The notes beneath the pieces were generated by a model. The model made no database searches, was not told where the DNA came from, and saw only the letters and a program-made list of their open reading frames with translations. 40,612 nt of DNA from Streptomyces cahuitamycinicus (GTDB lineage Bacteria > Actinomycetota > Actinomycetes > Streptomycetales > Streptomycetaceae): the NCBI RefSeq assembly GCF_002891435.1, contig NZ_POUC01000023.1, positions 1-40,612 of the forward strand. Reading direction: 5' to 3'. Below, in pieces: positions 36,919-40,612 of this stretch (position 1 is its first letter; every line of letters starts with the position of its first letter). The position numbers and the translations under genes are program-made.

Positions 36919-37959
36919 TCAGACCCGGACGCCGAACATGAACGGGCCGCCGATGGTGTCCATCGACTCGTAGCGGACGACCGTGCCGGTGCGCGGGGCG
37001 TGGATGATCTGCCCGTTGCCGGCGTAGAGGCCCACGTGGTGCAGGTCGTTGAAGAAGAAGACCAGGTCGCCGACCTTGAGCTGGCTGACCGAGTAGATCT
37101 TGGTGCCGGCTCCGGTCTGGGCCTCGGAGGTGCGCGGGATCTGGACGCCGGCCGCGGCGTACGCCCGGGAGGTGAGGCCGGAGCAGTCGTAGGAGCTCAT
37201 GCCGGTGGCGCCGTAGACGTAGGGCTTGCCGAGCTGGCTCTGGGCGAAGGCGAAGGCGGCGGCGGCACGGCCCGAGCCGGGCGGGACGTCGACGGTGAGG
37301 GCGTCGCGCTCGCTGGTCCGGCTGGCGCGGTTCTGCTCGGCGGCCAGTTCGGCCTTCTGCGCGGCCGTGAGGCTGTTGAGCAGCTTCTGCGCGGAGGAGA
37401 GCTTGCCCTGGACTTCCTTCTTCTTCTTGCCGAGTTCGGTCCGGGTGGAGGCGAGGTCCTTGAGCTTCTCGGAGGCCTCGGCGCGTTCCTGGGCGAGTTC
37501 GCGCTGCTTCTCCTGGACCTTCTTCAGCGCCTCGACCTGCTGGCTGCTCAACTGGTCGAGGGTGGAGGCCTTGTCCAGGTAGTCCTCCGGGTTGGCGGAG
37601 AGGAACAGCTGGACGGAGGGGTCGATGGAGCCGGTGCGGTACTGCGAGGCGGCGGCGAGGCCGAGGCTGTCGCGGAGCTCGTTGAGCTCCTCCTGGCCGC
37701 GGGCCACGTTGTCCTGGATGGTGGAGATCTCCTTCTGGAGCTTCTCCTGCTTCTCCTTGGCCCCGTTGTACTTCTCGGTGGCCTGCTCCGCCTCTTCGTA
37801 GAGCTTGTCGACCTTGGCCTTGACCTCGTCCTTGCTCGGCTTCTCGCTGGGGGCGGCGTTGGCGGCCTGCGAGCTGAAGGCGACGGCAGCGGCGGCGGCG
37901 GTGGTCAGCACGGTCACACGTGCGCGGCTCGGCTGCTTCGGACGACGGTGGGACGCCAC
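36919..37959 (-). CDS. Secreted NlpC/P60 cell-wall peptidase (second paralogue)
   Basis: A 346-aa secreted hydrolase of the same design as its neighbour: Sec signal (1-36, ending SSQAANAAPS), coiled coil (45-215, rich in Lys/Glu) and NlpC/P60 domain (230-346) with Cys259 (SSYDCSGLTSRAY), His308 (LHHVGLYAGNGQ) and His320 (IIHAP). It should cleave peptide cross-links of peptidoglycan. I use the GTG at 37959 with AAGGAG 10 nt upstream; a TTG at 37968 is too close to that site. TTGAAC/TAGGGT form a strong promoter upstream with a leader of about 65 nt. Confidence 0.93.
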   Translation of the reverse strand: MASHRRPKQPSRARVTVLTTAAAAAVAFSSQAANAAPSEKPSKDEVKAKVDKLYEEAEQATEKYNGAKEKQEKLQKEISTIQDNVARGQEELNELRDSLGLAAASQYRTGSIDPSVQLFLSANPEDYLDKASTLDQLSSQQVEALKKVQEKQRELAQERAEASEKLKDLASTRTELGKKKKEVQGKLSSAQKLLNSLTAAQKAELAAEQNRASRTSERDALTVDVPPGSGRAAAAFAFAQSQLGKPYVYGATGMSSYDCSGLTSRAYAAAGVQIPRTSEAQTGAGTKIYSVSQLKVGDLVFFFNDLHHVGLYAGNGQIIHAPRTGTVVRYESMDTIGGPFMFGVRV

Positions 37960-38031
37960 GGGTGACAAGCTCCTTCTGGCTCCTCCGCCGTCTCTCCCGA
38001 TGAGCGATCACCCGAGCGGAGGTTCGGCCCG

Positions 38032-38061
38032 ACCCTAGTGACCTTCCTGTGATCAGTTCAA
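38032..38061 (-). promoter_or_regulatory. Promoter of the second NlpC/P60 gene
   Basis: TTGAAC (38056-38061) and TAGGGT (38032-38037) are 18 nt apart. The surrounding 37960-38204 region is unusually AT-rich and also holds CTCAC-N5-GTGAG (38110-38124), GTGAC-N6-GTCAC (38141-38156) and CGGGC-N5-GCCCG (38164-38178); the last may terminate the NYN gene. Confidence 0.65.
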
Positions 38062-38204
38062 ATCCTCAGATGAAAAATCGCGTCACGGTAGGCCAACTTT
38101 TCCCCTGGACTCACTGTTGGTGAGACCCACTTGACGCAACGTGACTCACAGGTCACAGCAATTCGGGCATCACGCCCGGACGTTACGCATGGGGCGTATA
38201 CCCC

Positions 38205-39554
38205 CTAGGCCCTCGAAAGGCGCTTGAGGAGCATCGCCGAGGCCACCGGGCGGGCGCCGGCGCGGGCGACGCCGTCGGCGACCTCGCGGTCCGTGGAGGC
38301 CACGATGACCGGGCGGCCCGGGGGTTCGGCGCGCACCAGCTGGCGGATCAGCTCGTCGGCGGTGACCCCCGGCTTCGAGAAGAGCACCCGGACGCCGCGC
38401 GGCGGCGCCAGCAGCACCGGCGCGGCGAGTTCGGCGCCGTCGAAGACGCAGGTCACCTCGGCGCCGCTCTGCGCGGCCAGTTGGGAGAGCTGCCCGAGCA
38501 GCCTGAGGCGCTGCTTCTCCAGCGGCATCTGCGGATAGCCGGTCTTGGTGACGTTGTAGCCGTCGACGACCAGATGGGCCTGCGGCAGCGCCAGCAGCTG
38601 GTCCAGGACCTGCGGGTCGTTCTCGGACAGGGCGCGGGCGGCGATGTCCTTCGGGGACATCCGGCCCGGCTCGACGGCGTCGACGGTCTCGGCGGGGCGC
38701 ACCGACACCGGCGGCAGGGCCAGTTCGCGGCGGAGCCCCTGGGTGGCGTCCAGCAGGGTGTCCAGCAGCAGCCGTACCCGCATGTCCTCGACGCTGCGGC
38801 CTTCGCGGGCGGCCCGGCGCGCGGCCTCCAGGGCGGCCTCGGTCTCGCCCAGCCGGGACTTGAGCCGCCGGGTCTCGCTCTCGGCGGCGGACACCTGGGC
38901 GTGCCCCTCGGCGCGGACGGCCTCCATCTCGCCCTGCGCCTTGCGCAGGGCGGCCTCGCCGCGCTTGACGTCACTGAGGGCGGCGCGCAGCTTGCGGTGC
39001 AGCGACTCGGTTTCCTTTTTGGCCGATTCCAGCTCCGTGCGCAGCCGCTCGGTCTCGGCCCGGGTATGGTCGCGGGCCCGGTCCAGTTCGGCGCGCAGCC
39101 GCTCCAGCTCGGCCCGGACCTCGTCGTCGGCGCGCTCGGCGTCGGCCCGCTGGGCCTCCTCGCCGGCGGCGGTCACCTGCTTCACCCAGCCGGGGGGCCG
39201 CAGTACGTAGGCCGCGGCCGCCACGTCGAGCGGGTCCGCGGCCGGGGGCGGGGAGCCTGAGTCCAGGGCGCCGGTCAGTTCCGGCTGGGCCTCTCTGAGC
39301 TTCTCCCCGATGCGCTGCCGGAACAGCGGATCGGTCTCCAGCGCTGCCGCCATCGCGTTGCCGGCGAACTTCGCCCGGCGGTTCGGTGCGAACCGGGCGT
39401 ACTGCCGGAGCTGCGCGGGCAGCTCCCCGACGGTCAGCGCGCCGAAGCCGTCGGAGACGATCTGCACGACCCTGCGGCGCACGCCGTCGGGCAGCGGACG
39501 GTCGAGCACCTCGGCGGCGCCGTCGTCCGGCCCCCCGCCCGTGGTCTCCGCCAT
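38205..39554 (-). CDS. NYN-domain protein with coiled coil
   Basis: A 449-aa cytoplasmic protein. Residues 1-125 form a conserved helical domain (LPDGVRRRVVQIVSDGFGALTVGELPAQLRQYARFAP), residues 131-255 a long charged coiled coil, and residues 325-449 a YacP/NYN (PIN-like) domain starting HLVVDGYNVTKTGYPQ. The acidic residues expected for such nucleases are visible: Asp331, Asp372 in CVFDGAE and Asp422 in STDREVADG. It may be an RNA endonuclease like Bacillus Rae1, with the coiled coil for assembly or ribosome contact, but this is inference. No strong ribosome-binding site precedes the ATG; GGGGTG lies 9 nt upstream. Confidence 0.87.
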   Translation of the reverse strand: MAETTGGGPDDGAAEVLDRPLPDGVRRRVVQIVSDGFGALTVGELPAQLRQYARFAPNRRAKFAGNAMAAALETDPLFRQRIGEKLREAQPELTGALDSGSPPPAADPLDVAAAAYVLRPPGWVKQVTAAGEEAQRADAERADDEVRAELERLRAELDRARDHTRAETERLRTELESAKKETESLHRKLRAALSDVKRGEAALRKAQGEMEAVRAEGHAQVSAAESETRRLKSRLGETEAALEAARRAAREGRSVEDMRVRLLLDTLLDATQGLRRELALPPVSVRPAETVDAVEPGRMSPKDIAARALSENDPQVLDQLLALPQAHLVVDGYNVTKTGYPQMPLEKQRLRLLGQLSQLAAQSGAEVTCVFDGAELAAPVLLAPPRGVRVLFSKPGVTADELIRQLVRAEPPGRPVIVASTDREVADGVARAGARPVASAMLLKRLSRA

Positions 39555-39585
39555 CCGTCACACACCCCAATTCTTGCGGGGCCCT

Positions 39586-39617
39586 CCCCCACGCTCGACT
39601 TCGCTCGAGCGGGGGGA
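39586..39617 (-). repeat. Streptomyces-type dispersed inverted repeat / terminator
   Basis: CGCTCGA (39592-39598) pairs with TCGAGCG (39605-39611) and is extended by C-runs and G-runs, forming a long imperfect hairpin just after the zinc-ribbon gene stop. Elements with CCCCC-ACGCTCGACTTCGC are, from general knowledge, scattered through Streptomyces genomes. Confidence 0.7.
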
Positions 39618-39626
39618 CCCCCATCG

Positions 39627-39866
39627 TCAGGAGCCGGCACCCGGCCTGTCCACGAGTTCCACCTGGTCCACCGCGTTGCACCAGCGGCAGCGCACCGACT
39701 CGATGGTCTCACTGAGCACCTCGCGCTCCTCGACCTTCGGCTCTCCGGCCAGGTCGAGGTGGACGTACTCGACGACCTTCGATGAGCGGGTCACGTCGAA
39801 CCTCGTGAGGTTGCCGCAGAGGGTGCAGCGCCACCGCGTCTCAGCGGTCGGCAGGGGAACCGTCAT
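39627..39866 (-). CDS. Small zinc-ribbon protein
   Basis: A 79-aa protein with two Cys-X2-Cys pairs: WRCTLCGNLTRFDVTRS near the start and VRCRWCNAVDQVELV near the end, separated by a charged segment (VVEYVHLDLAGEPKVEEREVL). This is the layout of a single zinc ribbon. Function is unknown; the fold would fit a nucleic-acid or protein adaptor. The ATG has only a weak AGGT site. The gene lies 72 nt upstream of the NYN gene on the same strand, but a hairpin separates them. Confidence 0.85.
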   Translation of the reverse strand: MTVPLPTAETRWRCTLCGNLTRFDVTRSSKVVEYVHLDLAGEPKVEEREVLSETIESVRCRWCNAVDQVELVDRPGAGS

Positions 39867-40025
39867 CGTGACCTGTTCTCTTTCCTTCTAGTGTCCGCGA
39901 CGCGACCGGCATCCCCGGTGCGTATGGCTCGTAACCCTACGGCCTGGCGAGTACCCGCCGCCCGCGTGTCCACGGCGGCGAGGCGGCCGGGGTGGTTGCG
40001 TCCGGCTACGTCATGCTTTGTGTTC
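39867..40025. other. Divergent intergenic region, zinc-ribbon gene / rhomboid gene
   Basis: This 159-nt region separates two divergent genes. I see no clear promoter pair, dyad or small ORF. It contains one possible TTGCGT -35 near 39997 for the rhomboid gene, without a well-spaced -10. Confidence 0.4.
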
Positions 40026-40612
40026 ATGATCCGCAAGTGGAGTGCGTCGATCGTCCGGGCCGGCAGATCGGTCAGGGGGTCGTCGGCGCCGGTCACGTAC
40101 TCACTGATCGCGCTGTGCTGCCTTGCCTTCCTGGCCGGGCCCGCCTCGGGCCTGAATCCGGCGTACGGCACGGGCGACGAACTGCTCGCCGTACAGCGGG
40201 CCTACTTCCGGCGCTGGGGCGTGATTCCCGCAGAACTGTTCGAAGGGTCCGCGGGGTCGGCCCTCACCCCCGCGACCGCGCTCTTCGTCCACGGCAGCTG
40301 GGTGCACCTGCTCGGCAACATGCTCTTCCTCTACGTCTTCGGGGCGATGACCGAGGACCGGATGGGCCGAGTGCAGTTCACCCTGTTCTACGTCTGCTGC
40401 GGCTACCTGGCCCTGCTGGGTTACGCCGTCGCCAACGCGGACTCCGAGCAGTCCCTGGTCGGTGCCTCGGGGGCGATCTCGGCGGTCCTCGGTGCGTTCC
40501 TGTACCTGTTCCCGCGTGCCCGGGTGACCAGTCTTCTGCCGTTCCTCTTCTTCCTGCCGGTGCGCTTCCCGGCGTGGGTGGTGCTGCCGTTCTGGGCGGC
40601 ACTGCAGTGGCT
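40026..40612 (+). CDS. Rhomboid intramembrane serine protease, C-terminus beyond window edge
   Basis: The frame from the ATG at 40026 stays open to the right edge (195 codons), so the end is missing. The protein has a basic N-terminus and several membrane helices. Rhomboid landmarks are clear: the WGVIP loop, LFVHGSWVHLLGNMLFLYVFG (His89, His94, Asn98 in helix 2) and LVGASGAISAVLGAFL with the catalytic Ser148. The partner histidine in a later helix would lie outside the window. It should cleave membrane-protein substrates within the lipid bilayer. No clear ribosome-binding site precedes it; an in-frame GTG at 40020 is an alternative start. Confidence 0.9.
   Translation, partial: MIRKWSASIVRAGRSVRGSSAPVTYSLIALCCLAFLAGPASGLNPAYGTGDELLAVQRAYFRRWGVIPAELFEGSAGSALTPATALFVHGSWVHLLGNMLFLYVFGAMTEDRMGRVQFTLFYVCCGYLALLGYAVANADSEQSLVGASGAISAVLGAFLYLFPRARVTSLLPFLFFLPVRFPAWVVLPFWAALQW

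Noticed and set aside
37960..38204. c-di-AMP (ydaO-type) riboswitch before the NlpC/P60 gene
   Set aside because: Some actinomycete cell-wall hydrolase genes have one, but the conserved ydaO segments are absent and the predicted leader is only about 65 nt.
38190..38210. CsoR-like copper operator (ATACCCCCTAGG)
   Set aside because: Only one half of the expected dyad is present, it overlaps the NYN stop codon, and no copper gene is nearby.

Overview
This window is a piece of the core chromosome of a Streptomyces (or very close actinomycete). The base composition is very GC-rich, third codon positions are almost all G or C, GTG and TTG starts are common, long false ORFs run antisense to most genes, and the gene content and order match what I remember of the Streptomyces coelicolor SCO2102-SCO2139 region (metF, thi genes, PASTA kinase, bfr, aroH, trpEG, pfkA, glkA, fadD, pimB, NlpC/P60 proteins). 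I see no rRNA, tRNA, CRISPR array, prophage or insertion sequence.

Layout. 1-4.6 kb (mostly minus): edge-truncated membrane protein, metF, thiE, an Rv2175c-type DNA-binding protein, a ferredoxin-reductase-like flavoprotein and a small conserved protein. 4.6-7 kb (plus): a TPP riboswitch followed by thiO-thiS-thiG. 7-10.6 kb: a Ser/Thr kinase with four PASTA repeats, an endonuclease IV homologue and a convergent molybdopterin oxidoreductase. 10.6-11.6 kb: bacterioferritin and, facing it, bacterioferritin-associated ferredoxin under an iron box. 11.6-16.3 kb: class II DAHP synthase (minus), then on the plus strand a trp leader peptide with three adjacent Trp codons, its attenuator and a fused TrpE-TrpG anthranilate synthase, then a 6-phosphofructokinase with a PPi-type active site. 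16.4-21.5 kb: a NarL-type two-component system, a PlsC acyltransferase, an esterase with a small membrane protein, and an endonuclease/exonuclease/phosphatase. 21.6-26 kb (minus): glucokinase glkA and the SCO2127-like gene upstream of it, an ArsA-like ATPase with an aberrant P-loop, an SRPBCC protein and a metallophosphoesterase. 26.3-32.4 kb: long-chain acyl-CoA synthetase, a Tat-exported cholesterol oxidase, a PimB-like mannosyltransferase and a GT87-like membrane mannosyltransferase. 32.4-38 kb: MATE transporter/PadR regulator divergent pair, a lipoprotein metalloprotease and two paralogous secreted NlpC/P60 peptidases. 38.2-40.6 kb: NYN-domain protein, zinc-ribbon protein and an edge-truncated rhomboid protease.

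How the parts fit. Thiamine synthesis is under riboswitch control, aromatic amino-acid entry (aroH) sits beside attenuator-controlled anthranilate synthase, iron storage and iron release genes face each other, and the two committed glucose enzymes (glkA, pfkA) lie 5 kb apart. The order metF / Rv2175c-like / PASTA kinase / class II DAHP synthase / PlsC / ArsA-like / SRPBCC / FadD15-like / PimB-like / NlpC-P60 strongly recalls the Mycobacterium tuberculosis Rv2172c-Rv2190c segment, suggesting an old actinobacterial envelope and phosphatidylinositol-mannoside neighbourhood. The most interesting non-coding signals are the trp attenuator, the TPP riboswitch, a near-identical dyad shared by two unrelated promoters, a 30-bp dyad between the PadR and MATE genes, an AT-rich dyad cluster before bfr, many start codons placed 6-8 nt after a -10 box (probable leaderless mRNAs), and small tandem duplications of gene 3' ends.
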